Shown here: in pieces, positions 38,777 through 48,180 of the stretch
Layout of the letters: each line of letters starts with the position of its first letter
Numbering within the stretch: position 1 is the first letter of the stretch
NCBI RefSeq assembly: GCF_900457465.1
Contig: NZ_UAUU01000011.1
Coordinates: forward strand, 1-64,000
Direction: 5' to 3'
Length of the DNA: 64,000 bases
Source of the DNA: Sphingobacterium multivorum
GTDB taxonomy: Bacteria > Bacteroidota > Bacteroidia > Sphingobacteriales > Sphingobacteriaceae
Program-made: the position numbers and the translations under genes
The notes under the pieces: generated by a model
The model's input: only the letters and a program-made list of their open reading frames with translations
Databases searched by the model: none
Told to the model about the DNA's origin: nothing

Positions 38777-41002
38777 ATGTCAAACTTTCAAGTCGATCGG
38801 GAAAATACTGCATTTATGCAGGCTGTTGCTTTTGTTAACCAAACGAACCAGAATGTATTTATTACAGGAAAGGCGGGTACCGGAAAAACGACTTTCTTGA
38901 AGTATATCCGTGAGCATAGCTACAAAAAGATGGCTATTACTGCACCTACAGGTGTTGCGGCGATGAATGCGGGCGGAACAACTTTACATTCTTTATTTTG
39001 GCTTCCTTTTGGGACTTTTATTGAAGATTATGAGTTACGTTGGGACGAACAGGATAGTCATATCTACAATAAATCACGTTTATTCAGCACGATTAAATTG
39101 ACCAAGCAGCGTCGGGCCATCTTGCAGGAGCTAGAGCTTTTGGTGATTGATGAGGTTTCGATGGTCCGTGCAGATACATTAGATGCGATTAATGTAATTC
39201 TGCAATCTGTTCGTCGCGATATGCGGCCTTTTGGTGGATTACAAGTGCTGTTTATCGGAGATTTGTACCAGTTGCCGCCAGTTGTGAAAGATGCCGAATG
39301 GAATGTTTTGCGGGATCATTATTCTTCTGTTTTCTTCTTTAATGCTAAAATTTTGAGGGATAATCCGCTGGTGATGTTAGAGCTCAATAAAATCTATCGT
39401 CAACAAGATGAAGGTTTTATTTCAATTTTGAATGCCATACGAAACAATCAGTGTACAAGTGACATGCTCACGACCTTAAATGGTTATTATCAACAGGACT
39501 TTGTTCCAAATGAAGAGGAACAGTATATTACATTGACCTCCCATAATCGAAATGCGGATGAAATAAATGGAGCCAAGCTGGCATCATTATCGGGTAAAAT
39601 GTTAAATCTTAAAGCAGTTGTAAAGGACGATTTTGCGCAGGGCTCCTATCCTGCTGAAGAAACGTTGTCCTTAAAGATAGGGGCTCAGGTGATGTTTATT
39701 CGAAACGATTCCGGTGATGAACGTAAATATTACAATGGAAAGATCGGTACGGTAAAGGACATCGATACGGTGCAGGGCACGGTAACGGTTACATTTCCTG
39801 ATGGGTCGGAATCTGTAACGGTAAAAAGGGAGACCTGGGAGAATATTCGGTATAATTACGATAAGGGGCAAGATCAGATTAAAGAGGAGATATTGGGTAC
39901 ATTTTCGCAATTTCCACTTCGATTGGCTTGGGCTATCACTATTCATAAAAGTCAGGGTTTAACTTTTCAAAAAGCGATCATTGACGCAGGGACCTCGTTT
40001 GCCGCGGGACAGGTGTACGTTGCATTGAGCCGTTTAACGAGTTTAGATGGACTTGTATTAAAATCCATTATCCCTTCTTATGCCATCCGTACCGATTACC
40101 AAGTGGTCGAATTTGCACAGCGTGCTCAGGGGCAGGCTGACGTCAATGAGATTTTGGAGCAATGCCAACGGAATTATCTTGGCCAGATTTTAATGCACGG
40201 TTTCCGTTGGGACGGACTATTGGCCGAGACTTCGGAGCTGCTGAAATCACTTGAAGAGCGTAATATTGATGGAAAGGAACAAGCCGTATTATTTTTCCAA
40301 CAATTGGTCAAGCACCTTCAGACCCAAGAGAAAGTTGCACATAAATTTATTGTTGTACTGTATGATTTGTTGCGGGATAAAAACGCAATCGATTATGATG
40401 TCATCTGTGAACGTTCTACTGCTGCGGTCAATTGGTTTTTACCGAAAATGGATGTAGATCTGATTGAGGCTTTAACCAAACATATTGAGGAGTACCAGAT
40501 ACGAAAACGTACGAAGAAATATATTGATGAGTTAAAAGCATTATTGCTTGATTACAAGCGAAAACGCGAGCAGTTGCAACATTGTCTACTTATTGCTGAT
40601 ACGCTTTCAAAACGGGAAGATTTTCAAACAGCGATGCTCGATGTTGCTGCTAGTGTGAAGACCAAAGAAAAAGATGAATTGGCTGCGCAAAGTGCAGATG
40701 AAGAAGGGCCGAAGAAGTTGGATACAAAGGAGATTTCCTTAGAAATGTTTAAAGATGGTATGAGCATTGCTGATATAGCGGTTAAGCGCGGGATGGTCGC
40801 AGGTACGATATATGGACATTTAATTAATTTTGTTGGTACGGAAGTGGAAGCAACAGAGTTGATCGAGCAGGAGAAGTTGGATCGTATTCTTGGTGTTATT
40901 CGTGCAAATCCGGATAAATCCTCTTCGGAACTTAAGATGCTTTTGGGCGTGGATATTGATTATCCGGATATTAAAATTGGACAAAAAGTTTTGGGATTGT
41001 AG
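38777..41002 (+). CDS. Pif1-like SF1B DNA helicase with C-terminal HTH
   Basis: 741 residues. Walker A ITGKAGTGKTTFLK (about 30-43), TAPTGVAAMNAGG (motif Ia), LLVIDEVSMVRADTLD (motif II), FIGDLYQLPPV (motif III), and AITIHKSQGLTF plus VALSRLTSLDGL (motifs V/VI) define a Pif1/RecD2-type 5'-3' helicase. The C-terminus has an RQC-like helix-turn-helix (FKDGMSIADIAVKRGMV). It would act in genome maintenance, for example at G-quadruplexes or stalled forks. The atp operon follows 83 bp later with its own box. Confidence 0.88.
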   Translation: MSNFQVDRENTAFMQAVAFVNQTNQNVFITGKAGTGKTTFLKYIREHSYKKMAITAPTGVAAMNAGGTTLHSLFWLPFGTFIEDYELRWDEQDSHIYNKSRLFSTIKLTKQRRAILQELELLVIDEVSMVRADTLDAINVILQSVRRDMRPFGGLQVLFIGDLYQLPPVVKDAEWNVLRDHYSSVFFFNAKILRDNPLVMLELNKIYRQQDEGFISILNAIRNNQCTSDMLTTLNGYYQQDFVPNEEEQYITLTSHNRNADEINGAKLASLSGKMLNLKAVVKDDFAQGSYPAEETLSLKIGAQVMFIRNDSGDERKYYNGKIGTVKDIDTVQGTVTVTFPDGSESVTVKRETWENIRYNYDKGQDQIKEEILGTFSQFPLRLAWAITIHKSQGLTFQKAIIDAGTSFAAGQVYVALSRLTSLDGLVLKSIIPSYAIRTDYQVVEFAQRAQGQADVNEILEQCQRNYLGQILMHGFRWDGLLAETSELLKSLEERNIDGKEQAVLFFQQLVKHLQTQEKVAHKFIVVLYDLLRDKNAIDYDVICERSTAAVNWFLPKMDVDLIEALTKHIEEYQIRKRTKKYIDELKALLLDYKRKREQLQHCLLIADTLSKREDFQTAMLDVAASVKTKEKDELAAQSADEEGPKKLDTKEISLEMFKDGMSIADIAVKRGMVAGTIYGHLINFVGTEVEATELIEQEKLDRILGVIRANPDKSSSELKMLLGVDIDYPDIKIGQKVLGL

Positions 41003-41021
41003 GCAATAAAAATTTATAGCG

Positions 41022-41029
41022 TATATTTG
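41022..41029 (+). promoter_or_regulatory. -7 box TATATTTG of the ATP synthase operon
   Basis: It matches TAnnTTTG, with a TTG about 22 nt upstream. The leader to the first ATG at 41086 would be about 50 nt. Confidence 0.5.
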
Positions 41030-41085
41030 TAACAAATTGTGTGATATAGTTTGTTGAAAGCCCATTGATAACCTTAAGATTGCTT

Positions 41086-41301
41086 ATGGAAGACAAGAAA
41101 GATCCTAACAAGTGGCTTGTGCTGACGACTATTTCAACCCAGATGGTTTTTACCATTTATGTATTTTATTTATTAGGGGATTGGCTGGACGGTAAGTTTC
41201 ATGCGGAGAACCAACTATGGATGAAGATCTGTACCCTTGGCGGGATTGGATTTTCTCTATATCAAGTCATTAGACAAGTGAATCGATTAAACGATAGATG
41301 A
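41086..41301 (+). CDS. AtpZ-like ATP synthase accessory protein
   Basis: 71 residues from ATG 41086 (MEDKKDPNKW). An in-frame TTG at 41065 would add seven residues and is less likely. Two helices (about 16-32 and 45-60) separated by LGDWLDGKF, as in AtpZ/AtpI-type proteins that stand first in many atp operons. Its stop overlaps the next start by 4 bp (ATGA). Confidence 0.78.
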   Translation: MEDKKDPNKWLVLTTISTQMVFTIYVFYLLGDWLDGKFHAENQLWMKICTLGGIGFSLYQVIRQVNRLNDR

Positions 41302-41684
41302 TAGTATATATAAAGCAGACCCTTATTTTATTTTTTGTTGCGGTTTTGATTTTTGCCGTTCATTTCTTTTTATTAAAATCTTTTGATGGTATTCATTCCT
41401 TGGAAGATCTACATTTTCCATTGTATGAAATTTATATTTTTCAACTGATATTATCCGTGATCATCATGGTGGGGATAAGTTACTGTTCGCAGAAATTTCC
41501 GCAGTATGTTGGTTTTGTTTTCTTGGGATTATTGACTTTAAAGTTTGTCCTAAATTATGTATACATCCATAATGGGTTGGCAAAACCGCAGGCTGATATT
41601 TTAAAATATAACTATTTGATCGTTGTCGTTTTATTCCTTTTTTACGATGTTATATTTGCTTACAAGGCTTTAAACAAATCCTAA
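41298..41684 (+). CDS. Small four-helix membrane protein of the atp operon
   Basis: 128 residues with four hydrophobic segments (about 5-25, 42-62, 68-85, 104-121). Overlaps the AtpZ-like gene by 4 bp. Its place, size and topology resemble AtpI-like proteins that help c-ring assembly, but sequence signatures are weak. Confidence 0.6.
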   Translation: MIVYIKQTLILFFVAVLIFAVHFFLLKSFDGIHSLEDLHFPLYEIYIFQLILSVIIMVGISYCSQKFPQYVGFVFLGLLTLKFVLNYVYIHNGLAKPQADILKYNYLIVVVLFLFYDVIFAYKALNKS

Positions 41685-41790
41685 GGGAGAAAAACGATAG
41701 TTTTTTCAAAAAAATGTAATATTAAAGTAGCTTTTGTGCTTTATATATAGTATTTTCGCAAAAAATTTTAAATAACATAATAGTAGTATC

Positions 41791-42987
41791 GTGAGTCTTA
41801 AAAGAACACTTCAATTTTTAGCAGTTATTCTGTTTGCAGTTGCGCCATTTTTAACAAAGGCGAATGAGAATGCACACGGAGAAAAATCGCAGGCTGAGGA
41901 AATCAATAGCCATATTGAGCATCACTTACAAGATGATTATTATTTTAGCTTCTTTTCGGATGAAGAGACAGGTAAACATTATGGCTTTTCATTGCCCGTT
42001 ATTTTGATCGATAATGGCTTGAAAGTTTTTATGGCTTCGGCATTCGATCACGGTAATAAAGTTGCTGAGGTTGACGGTCAGTATTATGCATTGTACCACG
42101 GAAAAATTTATAAGACTGATGCTGCCGGTAATTTGGCTGGTCATGAGTATCGTAAAAATGCTGATGGTAGTTATGTTATGACTATAAATGAAGATGGAAA
42201 AGAAGAGAAAAAGGAATTTGAAACTTCTTATGTGATTGGTTCTCATGAAATTCATGATGCTGTTGATTTTCATCCATCTGTAGCGATGCCTTTAGATTTC
42301 TCGATCACTAAAAATGTTGTCGGTTTGTTTTTGGCTGCATTTTTAATGTTTTGGGCATTTATTAGTTTGGCTAAAACGTATAAAAAAGGTGCTAACAATT
42401 TGCCAAAAGGTGTTGGACGTGTATTGGAGCCTTTGGTTATCTATGTACGTGATGAGATGGCTATTCCAAACATTGGTCATCGTTACAAGGAATTCATGCC
42501 TTATTTATTGTCTGTATTCTTTTTGATCTGGATTTTGAATTTGGTTGGTTTGACACCACTAGGGTTTAACGTTACAGGAAACATCACAGTCACTTTATGT
42601 TTGGCTCTTTTTACATTCTTAATTGTCAATATCAAAGCAAACGCAAACTACTGGAAGCATATTTTTTGGATGCCAGGTGTTCCGGTTCCATTTAAATTTG
42701 TTTTAGCACCAATTGAAGTATTGGGATTGTTTACAAAACCATTTTCGTTGATGGTACGTTTGTTTGCAAATATTACAGCTGGTCACACTGTCGTAATGGG
42801 ACTGATTGCAATTGTTTATTTATTGCAACACCAATTGACTGTAGTGGGTAGTATCGGTGTTTCCATGTTCTTGACAATCTTCTTGATGGTTATCGAATTA
42901 TTGGTAGCATTCTTACAAGCATTTATTTTTACGATGTTGTCATCCTTATTTATCGGTATGGCTGTTGAAGAACATCACGATCATTAA
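41791..42987 (+). CDS. atpB: ATP synthase subunit a
   Basis: 398 residues, starting with GTG at 41791. The N-terminal 175 residues carry a signal-like helix and a hydrophilic domain specific to Bacteroidota. The membrane part includes the helix with the essential arginine (KPFSLMVRLFANITAGH) and the late AFLQAFIFTMLSSLFIGMAV. Subunit a forms the proton half-channels against the c-ring. Confidence 0.95.
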   Translation: MSLKRTLQFLAVILFAVAPFLTKANENAHGEKSQAEEINSHIEHHLQDDYYFSFFSDEETGKHYGFSLPVILIDNGLKVFMASAFDHGNKVAEVDGQYYALYHGKIYKTDAAGNLAGHEYRKNADGSYVMTINEDGKEEKKEFETSYVIGSHEIHDAVDFHPSVAMPLDFSITKNVVGLFLAAFLMFWAFISLAKTYKKGANNLPKGVGRVLEPLVIYVRDEMAIPNIGHRYKEFMPYLLSVFFLIWILNLVGLTPLGFNVTGNITVTLCLALFTFLIVNIKANANYWKHIFWMPGVPVPFKFVLAPIEVLGLFTKPFSLMVRLFANITAGHTVVMGLIAIVYLLQHQLTVVGSIGVSMFLTIFLMVIELLVAFLQAFIFTMLSSLFIGMAVEEHHDH

Positions 42988-43021
42988 TTAGTAAATTTTT
43001 TAATTATTCAAATCATACATT

Positions 43022-43210
43022 ATGTACAATTTAATTGGAGCCGGTTTAATCGTTATCGGTGCAGGTTTAGGCTTAGGTAAAATTGGTGGTTCTGCAATGG
43101 AAGCTATCGCTCGTCAACCAGAAGCAGCATCTAAAATCCAAACTGCAATGATTATCATTGGTGCCTTACTTGAAGGTTTAGCATTCGGTGCTTTATTATT
43201 AGGTAAATAG
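43022..43210 (+). CDS. atpE: ATP synthase subunit c
   Basis: 62 residues, two helices with the conserved loop ARQPEA and the ion-binding glutamate E51 in GALLEGLAFGALL. The first helix has the repeated-glycine motif GAGLIVIGAGLGLGKIGG. There is no Gln or Thr pair typical of sodium-binding c subunits, so protons are the likely ion. Shorter than many c subunits. A strong hairpin follows in the gap to atpF. Confidence 0.95.
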   Translation: MYNLIGAGLIVIGAGLGLGKIGGSAMEAIARQPEAASKIQTAMIIIGALLEGLAFGALLLGK

Positions 43211-43223
43211 TCACAACGGTTTT

Positions 43224-43262
43224 ATAATATAACCTGCAACGGTTGGTTGCAGGTTATATTAT
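43224..43262 (+). other. 17-bp intra-operon hairpin between atpE and atpF
   Basis: ATAATATAACCTGCAAC (43224-43240) pairs perfectly with GTTGCAGGTTATATTAT (43246-43262) over a 5-nt loop. It is followed by CCTGAA and not a T-run, so it looks like an RNA-stability or processing element more than a full terminator. Confidence 0.8.
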
Positions 43263-43306
43263 TCCTGAATCTTAAAAAATAAGAATTATCATTATATAGT
43301 ATAACA

Positions 43307-43807
43307 ATGGATAAATTAATACATTCGTTTTCGTACGGTTTGTTTTTTTGGATGGTCATCGTCCTTGTGGTTATTATCTTTTTATTAGGTAAATTCGCTT
43401 GGAAACCAATTGTTGATGCCCTAGACGAACGTGAAAAAGGTATTGCAGGTGCTTTAGAGGCTGCTGAAAAAGCGAAATTAGAAATGGCTCGTTTAACAAA
43501 TGAGAACGAACAATTACTAAAAGAAGCTCGCGCAGAACGCGATGTTATCCTTAAGGAAGCAAAAGAACTTAAAGATAAGATTGTAGCTGAGGCAAAAACG
43601 CAGGCACAGGCTGAAGGTGCAAAATTGATTGCACAAGCAAAAATCGAGATCAACGAACAAAAGAACAAAGCTTTGGCTGAGGTTAAGTCTCAGGTTTCTT
43701 CTTTGTCTTTGGATATTGCTCGTAAAGTGTTAAACAAAGAATTTGAGGACCAAGGAAAGCAAGAAGCTCTAGTAGCAGATTTGCTTAATGACGTTAAATT
43801 GAACTAA
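43307..43807 (+). CDS. atpF: ATP synthase subunit b
   Basis: 166 residues: one N-terminal helix (about 8-30, GLFFWMVIVLVVIIFLLGKF) followed by WKPIVDALDEREKGI and a long charged coiled coil. This is the peripheral stalk dimer subunit joining subunit a to delta. Confidence 0.95.
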   Translation: MDKLIHSFSYGLFFWMVIVLVVIIFLLGKFAWKPIVDALDEREKGIAGALEAAEKAKLEMARLTNENEQLLKEARAERDVILKEAKELKDKIVAEAKTQAQAEGAKLIAQAKIEINEQKNKALAEVKSQVSSLSLDIARKVLNKEFEDQGKQEALVADLLNDVKLN

Positions 43808-43836
43808 TCCGGTCACTCAAATTACGAAATAGAATT

Positions 43837-44379
43837 ATGTCAGTATTTAAAGTAGCATCAAGATACGCTAAGTCATTAATTGACTTGGCTAGCGAGCAAG
43901 GCTCACTGGAGACAGTCAAGGCGGATATGGATTCATTCATTGCTGTTTTAAAATCCAGTACAGAATTGCAAGCTGTTTTTGCCAATCCTATTGTTCCTTT
44001 GGACAAGAAGAAAAACATATTGGATGCGCTATTTAAAGATAAGATCAATCCCAATATCGTGGCATTCTTTAAGATCATGATCAACAAAGGTCGTGGCGAG
44101 ATTGTGTATGCCACTGCTCAAGAATTTATTCGTGAGTATAACGAGGTAAAAGGAATTGTGAAAGCTACAGTTACATCTGCAGCGCCACTTTCTGAAGCTA
44201 ATTTGGCAGCTATGAAAGATGTACTTGCGAAGGAAACCAACGCTCAAGTGATATTGATCAATAAAGTTGATCATAGTTTGATCGGTGGATTTGTAGTCAA
44301 TATCGGCGATCGCCAAATTGATGCAAGTATTGCTGGTAAGTTGAATAAATTGGAAAGATATTTGAATCAGAATAATTAA
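43837..44379 (+). CDS. atpH: ATP synthase subunit delta
   Basis: 180 residues with the OSCP/delta pattern: VASRYAKSLIDLASEQG at the start and the C-terminal signature HSLIGGFVVNIGDRQIDASI. Caps F1 and binds the b stalk. Confidence 0.93.
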   Translation: MSVFKVASRYAKSLIDLASEQGSLETVKADMDSFIAVLKSSTELQAVFANPIVPLDKKKNILDALFKDKINPNIVAFFKIMINKGRGEIVYATAQEFIREYNEVKGIVKATVTSAAPLSEANLAAMKDVLAKETNAQVILINKVDHSLIGGFVVNIGDRQIDASIAGKLNKLERYLNQNN

Positions 44380-44433
44380 TTTGTTCTGATACTTGAAGTA
44401 AAATAAATCAAAAAACCCCTTATAATAATTAAA

Positions 44434-46008
44434 ATGATAGAGGTAAGACCAGATGAAGTTTCGGCAATTCTAAGAGAGCAATTGTCGGGCTTTAAATCAG
44501 AAGCCGAACTAGAGGAAGTGGGTACCGTACTTGCTGTAGGTGACGGTATTGCTCGTATTTACGGCTTAACTAAAGTTCAGTCCGGTGAGTTGGTTGAATT
44601 TGATAACGGATTACAAGGTATTGTATTAAACTTAGAAGAAGACAACGTTGGTGTTGTACTTTTAGGTCCTTCGGATGAGATCAAAGAAGGAGATACTATT
44701 AAACGTACCAACCGTATTGCATCCATCAAAGTTGGTGAAGGCTTGTTGGGACGTGTTGTAAATACTTTAGGTCAACCAATCGATGGTAAAGGACCTATTC
44801 AAGGTGATTTGTATGAAATGCCTATCGAGCGTAAAGCTCCGGGTGTTATCTACCGTCAACCGGTAACTGAACCATTACAAACAGGTATTAAAGCGATCGA
44901 TGCAATGATTCCAGTAGGTCGTGGTCAACGTGAGTTGGTTATTGGTGACCGTCAGACAGGTAAAACAGCTGTTTGTATCGATACAATCTTGAACCAAAAA
45001 GAATTCTATGATGCAGGAGAACCTGTATTTTGTATCTACGTTGCCGTAGGTCAAAAGAATTCTACAGTTGCGAATATCGTGCGTACATTGGAGGAGAGAG
45101 GCGCTATGGCTTATACAGTAGTTGTGGCTGCATCTGCTGCTGATCCAGCTCCACTTCAGTTTTATGCACCAATGTCAGGTGCTGCTATCGGTGAGTTTTT
45201 CCGTGATACAGGTCGTCCAGCATTGATCGTTTATGATGATTTGTCTAAGCAAGCAGTAGCTTACCGTGAGGTTTCTTTATTGTTACGTCGTCCACCGGGC
45301 CGCGAAGCATACCCAGGTGACGTATTTTATCTACACAGCCGTTTGTTGGAGCGTGCAGCGAAAATCAACTCTTCAGATGATATCGCGCGCAACATGAATG
45401 ATCTACCTGAATCGATCAAACACTTGGTGAAAGGCGGTGGCTCATTAACTGCCCTTCCGATCATTGAAACCCAAGCTGGTGACGTTTCTGCATATATCCC
45501 AACCAACGTAATTTCAATTACAGACGGTCAGATTTTCTTGGAGTCTAACTTGTTTAACGCAGGTATTCGTCCAGCGATCAACGTAGGTATCTCTGTATCT
45601 CGTGTAGGTGGTAATGCGCAGATCAAACCGATGAAAAAGGTATCTGGTACATTAAAGTTAGATCAAGCTCAGTACCGTGAATTGGAAGCTTTTGCGAAAT
45701 TCGGTTCTGATCTAGATGCTGCTACTAAATCTGTCTTAGATAAAGGTGTTCGTAACGTTGAGATCTTGAAACAAGGTCAATATTCTCCAGTTTCTGTAGA
45801 GAAACAAGTTGCGATTATTTATATCGGAACTAAAGGTTTATTGCGTAATGTTCCTGTAAATAAAGTGAGAGAATTTGAAGAAGAATTCTTGACTCAATTG
45901 GAACAACGTCATCCAGAAGTATTGTCAGCTTTCAAAGCTAATAAGTTCTCCGATGAATTAACTGCAGTGTTAGAAACAGTAGCTAAGGATTTAGCATCAA
46001 AATATTAA
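44434..46008 (+). CDS. atpA: ATP synthase subunit alpha
   Basis: 524 residues. Walker A GDRQTGKTAVCID, the alpha signature in the C-terminal half, and LLLRRPPGREAYPGDVFYL. Starts with MIEVRPDEVSAILREQL, typical of alpha. The catalytic partner beta is not in this operon. Confidence 0.97.
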   Translation: MIEVRPDEVSAILREQLSGFKSEAELEEVGTVLAVGDGIARIYGLTKVQSGELVEFDNGLQGIVLNLEEDNVGVVLLGPSDEIKEGDTIKRTNRIASIKVGEGLLGRVVNTLGQPIDGKGPIQGDLYEMPIERKAPGVIYRQPVTEPLQTGIKAIDAMIPVGRGQRELVIGDRQTGKTAVCIDTILNQKEFYDAGEPVFCIYVAVGQKNSTVANIVRTLEERGAMAYTVVVAASAADPAPLQFYAPMSGAAIGEFFRDTGRPALIVYDDLSKQAVAYREVSLLLRRPPGREAYPGDVFYLHSRLLERAAKINSSDDIARNMNDLPESIKHLVKGGGSLTALPIIETQAGDVSAYIPTNVISITDGQIFLESNLFNAGIRPAINVGISVSRVGGNAQIKPMKKVSGTLKLDQAQYRELEAFAKFGSDLDAATKSVLDKGVRNVEILKQGQYSPVSVEKQVAIIYIGTKGLLRNVPVNKVREFEEEFLTQLEQRHPEVLSAFKANKFSDELTAVLETVAKDLASKY

Positions 46009-46024
46009 TAGTAATGAGTATTTG

Positions 46025-46060
46025 GTATTGAGTCTATTGACTAGGCTCGATACTCAATAC
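46025..46060 (+). other. hairpin between atpA and atpG
   Basis: GTATTGAGT (46025-46033) pairs with ACTCAATAC (46052-46060) across an 18-nt loop; related TACTTAATACTTAA sequence follows. No T-run, so it is not an obvious terminator. Confidence 0.55.
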
Positions 46061-46085
46061 TAGGTACTTAATACTTAAAACAAAT

Positions 46086-46985
46086 ATGGCAAATTTAAAA
46101 GAAGTAAGAAACCGGATTACCTCGGTATCATCAACACAGCAGATCACGAAAGCTATGAAAATGGTTTCGGCTGCTAAATTGAAGCGCGCTACTAACGCTA
46201 TCTTACAATTGCGCCCATATGCGAATAAACTAAGAGATATTTTGGCGGATGTTTCTGCGAGTGTTGAGGGAAGTAACTCTCCTTTTACAGTGGATCGCGA
46301 GCCAAATAAGGTATTAATCGTTGTTGTTTCTTCTAATAGAGGTTTGGCTGGAGCATTCAACGCAAATGTTATCAAAACGACTAATAACTTGATCTTTAAC
46401 AAATATGCTGAGCAACATGCTAAGGGCAATTTGAGTATCATTGGTATTGGTAAAAAGGGTTATGACTTCTACTCGAAACGTAACTTCAATGTGGTAGCTA
46501 ATCACTCTGATTTGTTTTCTGATTTAAATTTTGGTTCTGTATCTGTGGTGACTGAATTTATCATGGAGCAATTCAAAGAAGGTAATTTTGATCGTGTTGA
46601 AGTGGTTTATAATCAGTTCAAAAATGCTGCAGTTCAAGAGTTGACTGCAGAACAGATTTTACCATTATTACCTGCGGAGGAAAACAAACAACATACGCAT
46701 AAAGCAAAAATAGAAGCTGAGGTGGATTATATCATCGAGCCTTCCAAAGAGAAGATTATCGAGGAATTGATTCCTAAAGCAATCAAGATTCAATTATACA
46801 AAGCTGTTTTAGACTCGAATGCTTCTGAGCATGGAGCACGTATGACGGCAATGGATAAAGCTACAGAGAATGCCGGTGACTTAATCAAATCACTGAAGCT
46901 ATCTTACAACCAGGCACGTCAAGCTGCAATTACAACAGAATTGACGGAGATCGTATCTGGTGCAGCGGCATTATCAAACGGATAA
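46086..46985 (+). CDS. atpG: ATP synthase subunit gamma
   Basis: 299 residues. The N-terminal helix (EVRNRITSVSSTQQITKAMK) and C-terminal helix (ASEHGARMTAMDKATENAGD, then ARQAAITTELTEIVSGAAAL) form the rotor coiled coil. Last gene of the operon, followed by a terminator. Confidence 0.96.
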   Translation: MANLKEVRNRITSVSSTQQITKAMKMVSAAKLKRATNAILQLRPYANKLRDILADVSASVEGSNSPFTVDREPNKVLIVVVSSNRGLAGAFNANVIKTTNNLIFNKYAEQHAKGNLSIIGIGKKGYDFYSKRNFNVVANHSDLFSDLNFGSVSVVTEFIMEQFKEGNFDRVEVVYNQFKNAAVQELTAEQILPLLPAEENKQHTHKAKIEAEVDYIIEPSKEKIIEELIPKAIKIQLYKAVLDSNASEHGARMTAMDKATENAGDLIKSLKLSYNQARQAAITTELTEIVSGAAALSNG

Positions 46986-47000
46986 TCCTTTATTTGGAAA

Positions 47001-47046
47001 TATATAAAAAAGGTGATAATCGAAAGATTATCACCTTTTTTATATA
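47001..47046. terminator. bidirectional terminator after atpG and fabH
   Basis: A stem of about 20 bp, TATATAAAAAAGGTGATAATC with its complement, and loop GAAA between convergent genes. Confidence 0.9.
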
Positions 47047-47055
47047 TGCTATTTT

Positions 47056-48102
47056 TTACCATCGAATTAAGGCTGAACCCCACGTAAATCCTGCTCCAAA
47101 AGCTGCCAAACATACGAGATCACCGTCTTTAATCTTTCCTTCTTCCCAAGCCTCGCATAGTGCTATCGGTACAGAGGCTGCAGTGGTATTACCATATTTC
47201 TGAATATTGTTGAATACCTGATCCTCCCTTAATCCAAGTGTTTTCTGTACAAATTGCGAAATGCGAAGATTGGCCTGATGTGGAATTAATAAATCGATAT
47301 CATTAGTTTTTAAATTATTTTTTGCTAGCGCTTCATGAATAACCTCAGGGAATTTGACAACAGCTTTTTTGAAGACGGCCTGTCCATCCATATTTGGAAA
47401 CGCAGTCCCATCTTCGAGCATCTCCTTGGTCATCAATAATCCCCCCAATTCTTGGTCCGGCCAATCGGGCATTTTATCCAGCCAAATTCCACTGGATGCA
47501 CCGGGATAATACATAGCTAGCTTTTCGGCATCGTCTCCGTCTGAATGTAAGTGCGTGCTCAGGATTCCTTTGCCGTTTTCGGCTGTGGGTTGCACAACCA
47601 CTGCTCCGGCACCATCGCCGAAAATAACAGAAACGGCTCGTCCTCTCGTAGAAAAGTCAAGTGCAAAAGAGTGTTTCTCCGAACCAACCACTAGCACATT
47701 TTTGTACATCCCTGTTCTGACAAATTGATCGGCAATAGAAAGTGCATATATAAAACCTGAACATTGGTTTCTAATATCCAGTGCCCCGACCTCCTTCATC
47801 TTCATTTCCCGTTGCAGTAGAACGGCGCAGCCCGGGAAATAATAATCTGGCGATAAGGTGGCAAAGATGATGAAGTCGACATCTTCAGGTGTAATATGGG
47901 CTCGTTCGATAGCAATTTTAGCGGCTTCGACCCCCATAGTGGTGGTGGTTTCGCCTATTCGGTCTGCATATCTACGTTCTTTAATGCCAGTTCGTTCTTG
48001 AATCCATTCGTCACTGGTATCCATAAAGCGTGTTAGGTCATTATTGGTATATACATTTTTTGGAACGTAATAGCCAATTCCTGCAATTTTTGACTGTAAC
48101 AT
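47056..48102 (-). CDS. fabH: 3-oxoacyl-ACP synthase III (FabH-type)
   Basis: 348 residues. Catalytic triad present: C114 in RNQCSGF, H in IPHQANLRIS, N in KYGNTTAAS. FGDGAGAVVV is also typical. It condenses an acyl-CoA with malonyl-ACP to start fatty-acid synthesis; in Bacteroidota branched primers are likely. The insertion MPDWPDQELGG is longer than in E. coli FabH. Not within a fab-plsX cluster here, so it may be a second copy. Divergent from clpS. Confidence 0.88.
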   Translation of the reverse strand: MLQSKIAGIGYYVPKNVYTNNDLTRFMDTSDEWIQERTGIKERRYADRIGETTTTMGVEAAKIAIERAHITPEDVDFIIFATLSPDYYFPGCAVLLQREMKMKEVGALDIRNQCSGFIYALSIADQFVRTGMYKNVLVVGSEKHSFALDFSTRGRAVSVIFGDGAGAVVVQPTAENGKGILSTHLHSDGDDAEKLAMYYPGASSGIWLDKMPDWPDQELGGLLMTKEMLEDGTAFPNMDGQAVFKKAVVKFPEVIHEALAKNNLKTNDIDLLIPHQANLRISQFVQKTLGLREDQVFNNIQKYGNTTAASVPIALCEAWEEGKIKDGDLVCLAAFGAGFTWGSALIRW

Positions 48103-48168
48103 AATAAATTCCTCTAATTGATTGTATTCTTCCCTTTTATATTATCGTTAATTTAGAAAAAAATATTC

Positions 48169-48176
48169 TATTTTTG
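48169..48176 (+). promoter_or_regulatory. -7 box TATTTTTG for clpS
   Basis: Only four bases separate it from the ATG at 48181, so the transcript would be nearly leaderless. Confidence 0.6.
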
Positions 48177-48180
48177 CAGC

